Shown here: one piece after another, positions 10,835 through 19,838 of the stretch
How positions within the stretch are numbered: the first letter of the stretch is position 1
Layout: each line of letters begins with the position of its first letter
Assembly (NCBI RefSeq): GCF_947493875.1
Contig: NZ_CANLSU010000002.1
Coordinates: 372,001 to 436,000 of the forward strand
Direction: 5' to 3'
Length of the DNA: 64,000 bases
Source of the DNA: an uncultured Marinococcus sp.
GTDB lineage: Bacteria > Bacillota > Bacilli > Bacillales > Marinococcaceae
Notes under the pieces: model-generated
Seen by the model: only the letters and a program-made list of their open reading frames with translations
Database searches by the model: none
What the model was told of the DNA's origin: nothing
Position numbers and translations under genes: made by a program

Positions 10835-12238
10835 TTGTCCTCCAGTTTTTCTGTTTACCTGTACCACACAAACGATATTCACAGCGATTTGGATCAATGG
10901 ACACGAACAGCAGCATATTTAAAAGAACGGGAAAAATTCCGGCAGGAGCGGGGGGAGTCAGTCCTTCTTCTGGATCTCGGGGACCACACTGACCGGGTGC
11001 ACGCCGTCACAGAAGCTACACGAGGAAAAGGAAATGTGGAGCTGATGAATGAAGCAGGGATTCAGTATGCTGCGATTGGGAATAATGAAGGCATCACGTT
11101 TTCAAAAGAAGAGCTGAACCATATGTACGATGGTGCCGGGTTTCAGGTGCTTCTGGCCAACCTGTTTGATACAGACGGCCGCCGTCCAGAATGGGCGGAG
11201 CCATATAGTATCCATACGACAAAAGAAGGGGTACGGATCGGCCTGCTCGGCGTGACCGTTCCTTTTTATCCGTTTTATGAAGGACTGGACTGGAAGATCA
11301 CGGATCCTGAGCATGTGATAGAAGCATTTCTGCCCGAGCTGCGGGAACAGTCGGACGTGATGGTTTTAATGTCGCACCTTGGCTATCCGAAGGATTTAGA
11401 GCTCGCTTCCTCCTATGATTTTGATGTTATTCTGGGAGCACACACCCACCATCTGCTTGAAGAACCGGAATGGATGGACAATACGTTGATTACGCAGTGC
11501 GGAAAATTTGGTATGCACGCTGGAGAGCTTGAACTCCGGTTTGAAGAAGGTTCGCAGCGCCCTTCAGGCATTGCTGGACGAACGGTGGATATGCGCCGGC
11601 AAAAGCCTTCCCCAGTCACTGAAAGGCTTCTGGGAGCGCTTGAGGACGAAGCAGATAAAGATATGAATGAAGTAGTGACGGAGATTGCAGAGCCGCTATC
11701 GGTGTCATGGACCCGGGACTCTCCATTTGCCTCGCTTCTTGCCGACGGGCTGCGGGAGTGGTGCAAAGCAGAAATTTCCATGTTGAATTCAGGACTGCTT
11801 CTTCATTCGCTGCCGGCAGGACCGGTGACGAAGAAAGATATTCACCGCCTGTGTCCTCATCCGATCAACCCATGCGTAGTGGCGGTGAAGGGGGATGTGC
11901 TTGAAGAAGTAGTAAAGAAGGCTTTTACGGAGGAAATGATCCGTCTGCCGCTGAAGGGATTTGGCTTCCGTGGGGAGATGCTCGGTCATATGGTATTTAG
12001 CGGCATGCAGATAGAAGCGGACTACAAATACGGAGAATGGACGGTGCAGAGTATCCGGATCGGAGATGACCTGCTTGATCACGCAGAAACGTATGAGCTG
12101 GCCACGCTTGATATGTTTACGCTCGGTCCGTTATACACCGGCTTATCCAACGCAGAATCGAAACAATACTATATGCCGGAAATGATGCGGGATATTCTGG
12201 CTGATGTACTGGTAAAACAGTATACAGCCAGGTCCTGA
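10835..12238 (+). CDS. yunD: Metallophosphoesterase, 5'-nucleotidase-like (YunD)
   Basis: A 467-residue cytosolic member of the UshA/5'-nucleotidase group. The N-terminal metallophosphatase domain starts with YHTNDIHSDLD, with metal ligands also in LLDLGDHTD, GNNE, MSHLGYPKD and GAHTHH. The C-terminal domain begins near VTEIAEPLSVSWTRDSPFASLLADGLR. No signal peptide is present, unlike secreted relatives. The start is TTG, after GGCGGTGAG. The physiological substrate of YunD is not something I can state. Confidence 0.88.
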   Translation: MSSSFSVYLYHTNDIHSDLDQWTRTAAYLKEREKFRQERGESVLLLDLGDHTDRVHAVTEATRGKGNVELMNEAGIQYAAIGNNEGITFSKEELNHMYDGAGFQVLLANLFDTDGRRPEWAEPYSIHTTKEGVRIGLLGVTVPFYPFYEGLDWKITDPEHVIEAFLPELREQSDVMVLMSHLGYPKDLELASSYDFDVILGAHTHHLLEEPEWMDNTLITQCGKFGMHAGELELRFEEGSQRPSGIAGRTVDMRRQKPSPVTERLLGALEDEADKDMNEVVTEIAEPLSVSWTRDSPFASLLADGLREWCKAEISMLNSGLLLHSLPAGPVTKKDIHRLCPHPINPCVVAVKGDVLEEVVKKAFTEEMIRLPLKGFGFRGEMLGHMVFSGMQIEADYKYGEWTVQSIRIGDDLLDHAETYELATLDMFTLGPLYTGLSNAESKQYYMPEMMRDILADVLVKQYTARS

Positions 12239-12335
12239 TAATTTGCCTGCAGATGGAATGCCTTCAGCTTGCTGTTAAGCTTGAAGGTGCTTCTGTCATG
12301 CGGTAATAGAAGTACAAACATAGGGAGGCATAAAC

Positions 12336-13130
12336 GTGAAACAATACTTAGATCTCTGCCGTCACGTACTCGAAAATGGCGGGAAGAAAGATGACAGAAC
12401 CGGCACGGGCACAATCAGCACCTTTGGATGGCAGATGCGCTTTGACCTGCAGCAGGGTTTTCCGGTAATCACTACGAAAAAACTGCACCTGCGTTCTATT
12501 ATTCATGAGCTGCTCTGGTTTTTACAGGGAGAAACAAATATTGCCTATCTGAAAGAAAATAAAGTGAAAATCTGGGATGCCTGGGCAGATGAAGAAGGCA
12601 ATTTAGGGCCAATCTACGGCAAGCAGTGGCGGTCATGGGAAGGAGCAGGAGGCAAAACAGTGGACCAGATTTCAGACGTGGTGGAAGCGATCAAAACGAA
12701 TCCGGACTCAAGGAGACTGATCGTCAGCGCCTGGAACGCAGCAGAAATCGAAGATATGGCGCTTGCACCGTGCCACTGCCTGTTCCAGTTCTACGTCCAG
12801 GACGGAAAGCTGTCATGCCAGCTGTACCAGCGGAGCGCAGATATTTTTCTTGGCGTGCCGTTTAACATCGCTTCGTACGCCCTTTTAACGCAAATGATCG
12901 CACACGTGTGTGACCTTGAGCCTGGAGAATTTATTCATACATTCGGGGATGCTCATATTTATAACAACCACGTGGAACAAATCAGAACGCAGCTTGAGCG
13001 TGAGCCGAGAAGCCTTCCGGAAATGAAAATTACCCGGAACGTAGACTCTATTTTTGATTTTACCATTGATGATTTTTCTCTCGAAGGGTACGACCCGCAT
13101 CCGCATATTAAAGGTGAGGTGTCTGTATGA
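12336..13130 (+). CDS. thyA: Thymidylate synthase ThyA
   Basis: A 264-residue folate-dependent thymidylate synthase making dTMP from dUMP with methylene-THF. Catalytic Cys146 is in [34 protein letters not shown] and [12 protein letters not shown] are the conserved substrate-binding blocks. The start is GTG 12336 after AGGGAGG. It overlaps dfrA by 4 bases (ATGA), coupling dTMP synthesis to recycling of the dihydrofolate it produces. Confidence 0.98.
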   Translation: MKQYLDLCRHVLENGGKKDDRTGTGTISTFGWQMRFDLQQGFPVITTKKLHLRSIIHELLWFLQGETNIAYLKENKVKIWDAWADEEGNLGPIYGKQWRSWEGAGGKTVDQISDVVEAIKTNPDSRRLIVSAWNAAEIEDMALAPCHCLFQFYVQDGKLSCQLYQRSADIFLGVPFNIASYALLTQMIAHVCDLEPGEFIHTFGDAHIYNNHVEQIRTQLEREPRSLPEMKITRNVDSIFDFTIDDFSLEGYDPHPHIKGEVSV

Positions 13131-13621
13131 TCGCATTTGTAGCTGCAGTCGCAAATGACCGGGTGATCGGATATAAAAATGACCTCCCCTGGCATCTTCC
13201 TGCTGACTTGAAGCATTTTCAACAGGTAACAAAGCACGGGACCGTTATTATGGGCAGGAAAACATTTGAATCGATGAACGGGCCGCTCCCATCACGCACA
13301 AATATCGTTATCACGGGAAATACGGACTGGTCACATGAAGGGGCACAGGTGGTGAATGATATTGAGGACATCCGCCGGCTTGCCGGGGAAGAGAAGCTGT
13401 ATTACGTTATCGGAGGCAGCGGGGTTTTCACAGAGCTGCTGCCCGACGCCTCTTATATGTATCTGACCCATATTGACGCCGAGGTTCCGGGAGATACGTA
13501 TTTTCCGGAATGGAATGAATCGGAATGGGAGATTGCTGAAAAGGAAGAAGGACCCGTGGATGAAAAAAACAGGCATCCACACCGGTACGTAACCTACAAA
13601 CGAAAAAGCTTTAACGATTGA
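13127..13621 (+). CDS. dfrA: Dihydrofolate reductase
   Basis: A 164-residue DHFR. The active-site acid is Asp27 in [24 protein letters not shown] and [14 protein letters not shown] are the NADPH-binding segments. It reduces dihydrofolate released by ThyA. The ATGA overlap with thyA indicates one operon, closed by a terminator after dfrA. Confidence 0.97.
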   Translation: MIAFVAAVANDRVIGYKNDLPWHLPADLKHFQQVTKHGTVIMGRKTFESMNGPLPSRTNIVITGNTDWSHEGAQVVNDIEDIRRLAGEEKLYYVIGGSGVFTELLPDASYMYLTHIDAEVPGDTYFPEWNESEWEIAEKEEGPVDEKNRHPHRYVTYKRKSFND

Positions 13622-13629
13622 AAACAATC

Positions 13630-13661
13630 CCGGCAGACCTGTGAAGGCTGCCGGTTTTTTT
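13630..13661 (+). terminator. Terminator after thyA-dfrA
   Basis: CCGGCAG/CTGCCGG stem followed by seven T residues. Confidence 0.9.
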
Positions 13662-13849
13662 GAAGAGGAGGGCTGAATGAATTTAAAGCTCAACCGGCAC
13701 CTGGATGCTCTATGTTAAAATAGAAAAAATGAATTGAACAGTCAATGGAGCTCTTAGGTTTTAATCAGTACTGATCTTTAGGCGCGTGGGCACACAATTT
13801 TTATTCGTACGGTTTTTTCGACTTTTTAAGGCGGAAGGCTGGTGGAAAA

Positions 13850-14836
13850 ATGAAGCCCGCAGTTAAAAGGATCGTCGTTATCGCCGGAATCAGCACGGGG
13901 ATTTTCGCAGCTGTCCTTGCAGGATTGGTATTTTTCAGCACTACTGAAGAACCTTCGGGAAATATGGAGAGCTTTGCTTTTAGCGAAGTGAAAGAAAGTG
14001 GTCCGGATCTTCCAGAGCTTTCCTTTTACAAAGGTGCAGATAGCGAAAGGTTAGCCTACCGGAGCTACCAGTCGGAAGAAAGTGAACGAATAGTAATTAT
14101 GCTGCACGGCTCCGGATACCACAGCAGCTACCTTCATCCTTTAGCGAAAGAGCTGGCAGCACAGGAGGCGGCAACGGTAGTAACTCCTGACCTTCGTGGG
14201 CACGGCCCAACGACTGAAAGCAGGGGAGACGTAGATTATGTCGGACAGATTGAGCGCGATCTGGAGCAGCTGATTGTTCACGTCCGTGAAAAATACCCGG
14301 AAGCTTCTCTTTACCTGGGCGGCCACTCAAGTGGCGGTGGGAGTGTTATTCGCTTTGCTGGCGGCAGTAGAGAGGTGGACGTGGACGGATATCTTCTGCT
14401 TACGCCTTACATTCATCACAATTCAGAGGTGAACCAAAATACCGGACAGGGATGGTCGAATCCCAATATTCCGCGCATGGCAGCTCTGTCAATTTTCAAT
14501 AATTTGGGAGTTACGTTCTTTAACGGCAAAGACGTCATTTCATTTAACATGCCTGAAAGTTACCGGGACGGGACAGAAACCTTATATTACAGCTACAGGC
14601 TTCAAACATCGATGCATCCAAGAGATGATTACAAAAAGGATATTCAGGGCCTGGAGTCAGACACCCTTGTAATAGCAGGTGAAAAGGACCGTTCATTTCA
14701 CGTGGAAGCGTATCCTTCGTTATTTGAAAATCAGAAGCATGCGGAGGTTGTGCTGAAGGAAGATCTTTCTCATTTCGGCGTAGTAACAGAATCGGATTCG
14801 CATGAAGCAATAGCTTCGTGGCTTAAAAATCGGTGA
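13850..14836 (+). CDS. Membrane-anchored alpha/beta hydrolase
   Basis: A 328-residue protein with one N-terminal hydrophobic helix (residues about 8-29) and an alpha/beta-hydrolase domain likely outside the cell or facing out. The nucleophile elbow is GGHSSGG with Ser160. MLHGSGYHSS forms the oxyanion region, VIAGEKDRSF carries the likely acid, and LSHFGV near residue 309 carries the likely histidine. The family resembles monoacylglycerol-lipase-like lysophospholipases. The substrate cannot be read from sequence. It stands alone between two terminators. Confidence 0.8.
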   Translation: MKPAVKRIVVIAGISTGIFAAVLAGLVFFSTTEEPSGNMESFAFSEVKESGPDLPELSFYKGADSERLAYRSYQSEESERIVIMLHGSGYHSSYLHPLAKELAAQEAATVVTPDLRGHGPTTESRGDVDYVGQIERDLEQLIVHVREKYPEASLYLGGHSSGGGSVIRFAGGSREVDVDGYLLLTPYIHHNSEVNQNTGQGWSNPNIPRMAALSIFNNLGVTFFNGKDVISFNMPESYRDGTETLYYSYRLQTSMHPRDDYKKDIQGLESDTLVIAGEKDRSFHVEAYPSLFENQKHAEVVLKEDLSHFGVVTESDSHEAIASWLKNR

Positions 14837-14865
14837 TGACCTTCTGACCGTGATAAAAGCAGCAA

Positions 14866-14897
14866 AAAAGGGGGCTTTAAAAAAAGAGCTCCCTTTA
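14866..14897 (+). terminator. Weak terminator after the alpha/beta hydrolase
   Basis: AAAGGGGGCTT and AAGAGCTCCCTTT pair imperfectly around an A-rich loop; the following T-run is poor. Confidence 0.4.
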
Positions 14898-14903
14898 ATA
14901 AAA

Positions 14904-14917
14904 AACAAGCGTTTACA
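14904..14917 (+). promoter_or_regulatory. Candidate CcpA (cre) site upstream of the NSS transporter
   Basis: The complement reads TGTAAACGCTTGTT, matching the Bacillus cre consensus TGWAARCGYTWNCW at all but one position. It lies 22 bp upstream of the -35 box. Confidence 0.4.
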
Positions 14918-14939
14918 AAAAACTTTTCTCCCTTGTACT

Positions 14940-14968
14940 TTGACAAGGCAAAGAAAGATAAATATAAT
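14940..14968 (+). promoter_or_regulatory. Sigma-A promoter of the NSS transporter operon
   Basis: Consensus TTGACA (14940-14945), 17-bp spacer, TATAAT (14963-14968). Confidence 0.85.
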
Positions 14969-15041
14969 GAATTATCAGACAAAAGTTGTGCATCGGCTGA
15001 TGTTCACATAGTCATGTAACAGACAAAAAGGAGGAAGCTTG

Positions 15042-16553
15042 ATGGCTGCAAGAGAACAATGGGGAACACGTGCGGGCTTTATTATGGCAGCAGTTGGATC
15101 TGCGATCGGGCTCGGAAACATTTGGCGCTTTCCGGCTACGGCGTTTGAAAACGGCGGCGGCGCATTTTTTATCCCATACTTATTTGCGCTGCTGACAGCG
15201 GGTATTCCGCTTTTGATCATGGAATTTACCATGGGCCATAAATACCGGAGCGCAGCACCAAGAACGTATTCAAAAATGAACAAAAATGTGGAGTGGATCG
15301 GCTGGTGGGCCGTGGCGGTAGCATTTGTTATTTCTACATATTATCCTGTTATCATCGCCTGGTCCTTGTCCTACACCGTTTTTTCCTTCAATTTAAGCTG
15401 GGGGGCAGACACCGAAGCATTTTTGTTTAACGACTATCTGCAGCTGGCAGCTCCCGGGCAGTTCGGCGGCATGACGATCGGGGTGCTTATTCCGTTAATC
15501 ATCGTCTGGGCGATTGCGCTCGGCATATTATTTAAAGGGGTGCAGCGCGGGATTGAACTGGCAAACCGAATTTTTATTCCGACGCTGGTCGTTATCTTTC
15601 TTATCATCTGTATCCGTGCAGTCACTCTTCCGGGGGCAGCACAAGGTCTTCAGGCTTTCTTTGAACCGGATTTTGGGGCGCTTACCCAGGGCGGTGTCTG
15701 GGTCGCCGCATACGGACAGATTTTCTTTAGTCTATCCATCGCTTTTGCGATTATGATCACCTATTCCAGTTATCTGCCGAAGAAGTCAGATATTACAAAC
15801 AATGCCTTTATTACCGGCTTTAGTAACTCCAGCTTTGAGCTGCTTGCCGGGATCGGCGTCTTTTCAGCTCTCGGGTTTATGGCCCAGCAGCTGAATGTCG
15901 GGGTGGAGGAAGTGGTAGCCGGCGGTGTCGGACTTGCCTTTGTCGTCTTTCCGCAGATTATCAGTGAATTTCCGGCGCTCAGCGGCCTGTTTGGTGTTCT
16001 TTTCTTCCTGTCGCTCGCCCTGGCAGGATTATCATCACTTATTTCTATCGCCGAGACGTACATTAAAGGCCTGCAGGAAAAATTCGGCTGGGCGCGCAGA
16101 AAAGCAGTCGGTATCGGTGGCGGCGCAGCGGCCTTATGTTCCCTGATATTTGCTACCCGCGGCGGTCTGAACTTCCTCGATGCAGCCGATTACTTTATCA
16201 ATCAATTTGGCGTGGCTCTGCTTGGTCTGGTGGAAGTGGTATTGATTGCATGGGTGCTCCGCAAGCTCCCGGAATTTCAACAGCACGCCAACGCCATTTC
16301 TGATATCCGCCTTGGCAGCTGGTGGAAGGTATGCCTTGGCATCATTACGCCAATTGTGCTTGGTTATATGATGATCGATTTATTCCTGCAAAACATTCTA
16401 AACCAGTTTGATACCGAAAATGGAAATTACGCCGGGTATACAGACGGATTTATTTTCGCCAGCGGCTGGGCCGTGGCCCTCGCTGCTTTAGCGGCAGGCA
16501 TCATTATGTCCCTCATACGCTGGAAAGGCTTATCCAAAGAGGAGGCTGAGTAA
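15042..16553 (+). CDS. Sodium-dependent NSS-family amino-acid transporter, large subunit
   Basis: A 503-residue neurotransmitter:sodium symporter family protein with about 12 hydrophobic segments. The N-terminal REQWGTRAGFIMAAVGSAIGLGNIWRFP holds the sodium and substrate binding residues of TM1. It imports an amino acid with Na+. ATG 15042 is 7 nt after AAGGAGG. The gene is followed with a 1-nt gap by a MetS-like small subunit, as in two-component methionine/alanine importers (MetPS), so methionine or alanine is a reasonable but unproven substrate. Confidence 0.92.
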   Translation: MAAREQWGTRAGFIMAAVGSAIGLGNIWRFPATAFENGGGAFFIPYLFALLTAGIPLLIMEFTMGHKYRSAAPRTYSKMNKNVEWIGWWAVAVAFVISTYYPVIIAWSLSYTVFSFNLSWGADTEAFLFNDYLQLAAPGQFGGMTIGVLIPLIIVWAIALGILFKGVQRGIELANRIFIPTLVVIFLIICIRAVTLPGAAQGLQAFFEPDFGALTQGGVWVAAYGQIFFSLSIAFAIMITYSSYLPKKSDITNNAFITGFSNSSFELLAGIGVFSALGFMAQQLNVGVEEVVAGGVGLAFVVFPQIISEFPALSGLFGVLFFLSLALAGLSSLISIAETYIKGLQEKFGWARRKAVGIGGGAAALCSLIFATRGGLNFLDAADYFINQFGVALLGLVEVVLIAWVLRKLPEFQQHANAISDIRLGSWWKVCLGIITPIVLGYMMIDLFLQNILNQFDTENGNYAGYTDGFIFASGWAVALAALAAGIIMSLIRWKGLSKEEAE

Positions 16554-16554
16554 A

Positions 16555-16659
16555 TTGACAGCCGGAGCAATTATAACAATGGTCGTAGGAATGGTTATTA
16601 TATGGGGCGGTCTTGTGGCAAGTCTTTTAAACGCAAAAAAAGCCTCGAAACAAAAATAA
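16555..16659 (+). CDS. MetS-like small subunit of the NSS transporter (34 aa)
   Basis: A 34-residue protein with one transmembrane helix (AIITMVVGMVIIWGGLVASLL) and a basic tail (NAKKASKQK). It starts at TTG 16555, 9 nt after GGAGG at 16541-16545, one base after the transporter's stop codon. Size, the xGxIIWGGL pattern and position match the MetS small subunits required by some NSS methionine/alanine importers, for example in Corynebacterium. A terminator follows within 6 nt. Confidence 0.75.
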   Translation: MTAGAIITMVVGMVIIWGGLVASLLNAKKASKQK

Positions 16660-16664
16660 AATGA

Positions 16665-16699
16665 AGCAGTCCGGGAGAAAACAGCCGGGCTGCTTTTTG
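16665..16699 (+). terminator. Terminator after the NSS transporter operon
   Basis: AGCAGTCCGG/CCGGGCTGCT stem (one G-U pair) followed by TTTTT. Confidence 0.85.
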
Positions 16700-16894
16700 T
16701 ATGCTTTCTTTTTCTGTACCCGTCTGGTAACGGATTTGCGGGTGGTAAAGAAGAACGTCTATGAATTGTCTGAACCTGTGGAACGTGTTAAAGTATAAAG
16801 GAAAACAGTAAAAGCTGGCCAGTCTGATCAAACACATACTACAAATAGAGCATAAACAGGCTTTTTATTATTCATAACTGGGAGTGAGAGCATC

Positions 16895-17797
16895 ATGGCA
16901 AAAACGGAAGAATACGTCCGCAAGCCGGAATGGCTGAAAATAAAACTAAACACCAATGAGTCCTACAAAGGGCTGAAAAAAATGATGCGGGAGAAAAATC
17001 TTCACACGGTATGTGAAGAAGCCAGATGCCCGAACATCCACGAATGCTGGGCCGTCAGAAAAACAGCTACATTCATGATTCTTGGTGATACCTGTACGCG
17101 TGGCTGCCGTTTCTGCGCTGTAAAAACCGGTCTTCCAAACGAACTGGACTGGGGCGAGCCTGAACGTGTCGCGGATTCCGTCGAACAAATGGGGCTGAAG
17201 CACGTCGTCATTACAGCCGTAGCGAGGGATGACCTTAAAGATGGAGGCTCGGAAGTGTTTGCCGAAACCATCCGTGCCGTCCGCCGGAAAAATCCGGGCA
17301 CAACAATCGAAGTGCTGCCATCAGATATGTCCGGTACCCCGGAAAACCTGGACATTTTAATGGAGGCAAGACCGAACATTCTGAACCACAATATTGAAAC
17401 GGTGGAACGGTTGACACCGCGGGTGCGCGCCCGTGCAAAATACCGCCGTTCCCTTGATTTCCTCCAGTATTCCAAGGAGCTCCATCCGGATATTCCAACC
17501 AAATCGAGCCTGATGGTAGGCCTTGGAGAAACAAAAGAGGAAATCATTCAGGCTATGGATGACCTGCGGGCACACGACGTTGATATTATGACGATCGGCC
17601 AGTATCTGCAGCCGACGAAGAAGCATTTAAAAGTACAAAGATATTATACGCCGGAAGAATTTGCGGAGCTGAAAGAAATTGCGATGACAAAAGGATTCAG
17701 CCACTGTGAATCCGGTCCGCTTGTGCGTTCCTCCTATCATGCTGATGAGCAGGTGAACGAAGCACAGGTACAGATGGAAGCAAGCAAGTACCAATAA
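16895..17797 (+). CDS. lipA: Lipoyl synthase LipA
   Basis: A 300-residue radical-SAM enzyme inserting two sulfurs into octanoyl groups on carrier proteins such as GcvH. The auxiliary cluster motif is Cys40, Cys45 and Cys51 ([12 protein letters not shown]). The radical-SAM cluster uses Cys67, Cys71 and Cys74 (CTRGCRFC). The C-terminal RSSYHADEQ contains the serine that ligates the auxiliary cluster. It needs two 4Fe-4S clusters, linking it to the suf operon. It is followed by a terminator, then yutD, the same order as in B. subtilis. Confidence 0.98.
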   Translation: MAKTEEYVRKPEWLKIKLNTNESYKGLKKMMREKNLHTVCEEARCPNIHECWAVRKTATFMILGDTCTRGCRFCAVKTGLPNELDWGEPERVADSVEQMGLKHVVITAVARDDLKDGGSEVFAETIRAVRRKNPGTTIEVLPSDMSGTPENLDILMEARPNILNHNIETVERLTPRVRARAKYRRSLDFLQYSKELHPDIPTKSSLMVGLGETKEEIIQAMDDLRAHDVDIMTIGQYLQPTKKHLKVQRYYTPEEFAELKEIAMTKGFSHCESGPLVRSSYHADEQVNEAQVQMEASKYQ

Positions 17798-17815
17798 ATG
17801 AGAGACCGTCCCTGG

Positions 17816-17850
17816 AAAAACCAGTTCCTCTTTTCGGATGCTGGTTTTTC
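17816..17850 (+). terminator. Terminator after lipA
   Basis: AAAAACCAG/CTGGTTTTT stem with a 16-nt loop. Confidence 0.8.
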
Positions 17851-17889
17851 TTTTGGAAGGGCAGGGCTCAGCAAAGGAGGGGGAGCTCA

Positions 17890-18210
17890 TTGATTCGAGT
17901 GCAGGGACAGCGTTATGAATTGCTTGAAGATTTTCGGGACGGCTGGAATGAAGAAGCGTTTAAAGAACGTTACAGCGAAGTGCTGAATAAGTATGACTAT
18001 GTCGTTGGGGACTGGGGGCATGAGCAGCTCCGTATGCGCGGTTTTTTTGAAAACGACCGCAAAAAAGTCCCCCACGATTTTAAAATTGGCACCCTTGAAG
18101 ACTACTTGCTGGAGTACTGTAATTTTGGCTGTGCCTATTTTGTATTAAAGAAGGTCCGCCAGGAGCAAAAGGAAGAAGCAGAGGAAGAAACAGAACAATC
18201 AGTAACGTAA
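17890..18210 (+). CDS. yutD: YutD family protein
   Basis: A 106-residue conserved Firmicute protein of unknown function. The family blocks YDYVVGDWGHEQLRMRGF and CNFGCAYFVLKK are clear. The start is TTG 17890 behind a strong AAAGGAGGGGGAG. The C-terminal 20 residues are nearly all Glu, Gln and Lys. It lies directly downstream of lipA. Confidence 0.88.
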   Translation: MIRVQGQRYELLEDFRDGWNEEAFKERYSEVLNKYDYVVGDWGHEQLRMRGFFENDRKKVPHDFKIGTLEDYLLEYCNFGCAYFVLKKVRQEQKEEAEEETEQSVT

Positions 18211-18235
18211 AAAACCCCCGGGCCGGGGGTTTTTG
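18209..18235. terminator. Bidirectional terminator between yutD and glpX
   Basis: AAAACCCCCGG and CCGGGGGTTTTT form a symmetric hairpin that could end both convergent genes. Confidence 0.85.
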
Positions 18236-18236
18236 T

Positions 18237-19208
18237 TTATTCTTCAGCAAGAAGATGAGGTTTATAGTCAAGGTGATGCTGAGCTTTGATGTAGCGGACG
18301 GTACGGGTTTTGGCGCGCATGACGATGGAATCTGTTTCGGTCAGGTCTCCTCCAAGAAAACGGACTCCGTCAAGCAGTTCACCGCTTGAAACGCCGGTCG
18401 CCGCAAAAATAGCATCGTCTCCTTTAACGAGGTCAGAGAGCTGAAGCACCCTGCTTGTGTCTGTAATTCCCATGACTCTGCAGCGCTCTTTTTCTTCGGC
18501 ATCTGAGGGTACAAGACGGGCCTGCATGTCCCCGCCGAGTGCTTTAATGGCAGCAGCTGAGATGACACCCTCCGGAGCTCCGCCGGTTCCGAGAAATAAA
18601 TCAATGCCTGTGCGCGGAAGCGCAGCTGCGATGGAAGCACCTACATCCCCGTCGCCAAACAGCTTTACCCGCGCGCCCTTGGCCCGGACGCGGTCGATGA
18701 GCTGCTGATGGCGCTCGCGATCCTGGATAATAACCGTCACATCCCGGACCCGTTTGTTGCTTGTTTTCGCAATTGTATCGATGGTAGTCTCGATCGGGTC
18801 ATCCAGGCGGACATTCCCTGCAGCCTTCGGCCCGACAGCAATTTTTTCCATATACATGTCCGGTGCGTGAAGAAGTGTGCCCCGGTCTCCGATGGCAATG
18901 ACAGCGACAGCGTTGGCCCTGCCGCTCGCAACAATGTTTGTTCCCTCGAGCGGATCAACAGCAATATCAACCTCAGGGCCTTCCCCGTCTCCCACTTCTT
19001 CTCCGATATAGAGCATAGGTGCTTCGTCGAGCTCCCCTTCCCCGATTACGACTGTTCCGCGGCAGTGCACGGAATCAAACATGGATCTCATTGAAGTCGT
19101 AGCAGCATCATCCGCTTCTATTTTTCTGCCGCGTCCAAGCCACTGGGCGGAAGAAACGGCGGCAGCCTCGGTAACGCGTACAATTTCAAGCGCCAATTCT
19201 CTATCCAT
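18237..19208 (-). CDS. glpX: Fructose-1,6-bisphosphatase class II (GlpX)
   Basis: A 323-residue Li+-sensitive class II fructose-1,6-bisphosphatase for gluconeogenesis. Motifs are DDAATTSMR, VIGEGELDEAPMLYIGEE, and VDPLEGTN (metal and phosphate binding), followed by DRERH and GTGGAPEGV. In B. subtilis class II enzymes sit elsewhere, so its place between yutD and yutE is a lineage-specific rearrangement. The last gene in the window, pckA, is another gluconeogenic step. Confidence 0.95.
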   Translation of the reverse strand: MDRELALEIVRVTEAAAVSSAQWLGRGRKIEADDAATTSMRSMFDSVHCRGTVVIGEGELDEAPMLYIGEEVGDGEGPEVDIAVDPLEGTNIVASGRANAVAVIAIGDRGTLLHAPDMYMEKIAVGPKAAGNVRLDDPIETTIDTIAKTSNKRVRDVTVIIQDRERHQQLIDRVRAKGARVKLFGDGDVGASIAAALPRTGIDLFLGTGGAPEGVISAAAIKALGGDMQARLVPSDAEEKERCRVMGITDTSRVLQLSDLVKGDDAIFAATGVSSGELLDGVRFLGGDLTETDSIVMRAKTRTVRYIKAQHHLDYKPHLLAEE

Positions 19209-19364
19209 AAATAGATTTCATCCTTTCCTGTAAGAAGATGCATATGTAAAGCCTGCAAAATGCTTAACCATCGTACCATATTTATGGGCCGTCTTCAGCG
19301 ATGGTTTTGTCTGCAGAAGCGGTGAGATATGCTACCATAGAGAAGGAGAAAAGGAGGCAGAGGA

Positions 19365-19823
19365 ATGTATTTTGTAGACCGAAAACAGATTGAAGACCGT
19401 CTGCAGTATATGGAGCAGCTCGGGCGTATATATAACCAGATCAAGGACGAAAGCACGGCAGGTACGCAGTTGGCGCTCGAAAGACTCGCACACGGATGGA
19501 TTGAAGCGCTGATAGACGTCGGCAATCAGATGATTGATGGTTTTATTATGAGGGACCCGGGCAGCTATGAAGATATTGTCGATATCCTTGAAGATGAACG
19601 GGTGCTTGAAGCGGAGGTAATCAGCCGGCTGAAGCCGCTGGTGGCATTCAGGAAAAAGCTCGTGCAGGAATTTACTTCTATTGAATTTGCCGAAATCAGC
19701 CAGGTGCTCGAAGAAGCGGAGCCAGCAGTGGAGAAGGTGAGTCCGTCGGTAAGAAATTATCTTGAGGAAGAGCTCGGTCCAGTATCTGCCTTCCTGCCGG
19801 AGGAAAAGGATACGAAGGAATAA
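19365..19823 (+). CDS. yutE: DUF86/HepT-like protein YutE
   Basis: A 152-residue HEPN-fold protein of the DUF86 (HepT) family. The all-helical sequence contains R-x-AHGWIEALIDVGNQMID and RDPGSYEDIVDIL. The residues equivalent to the RNase motif R-x4-6-H of true HepT toxins are not clearly retained. No MntA antitoxin gene is adjacent, which argues for a housekeeping role as in B. subtilis YutE rather than a toxin-antitoxin module. It is followed 15 nt later by yutF. Confidence 0.85.
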   Translation: MYFVDRKQIEDRLQYMEQLGRIYNQIKDESTAGTQLALERLAHGWIEALIDVGNQMIDGFIMRDPGSYEDIVDILEDERVLEAEVISRLKPLVAFRKKLVQEFTSIEFAEISQVLEEAEPAVEKVSPSVRNYLEEELGPVSAFLPEEKDTKE

Positions 19824-19838
19824 AGGAGGGAAACGGCC

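Noticed and set aside
19365-19823. YutE as a HepT toxin of a toxin-antitoxin pair
   Set aside because: No MntA-type nucleotidyltransferase is adjacent and the gene is in the conserved yutE-yutF order.
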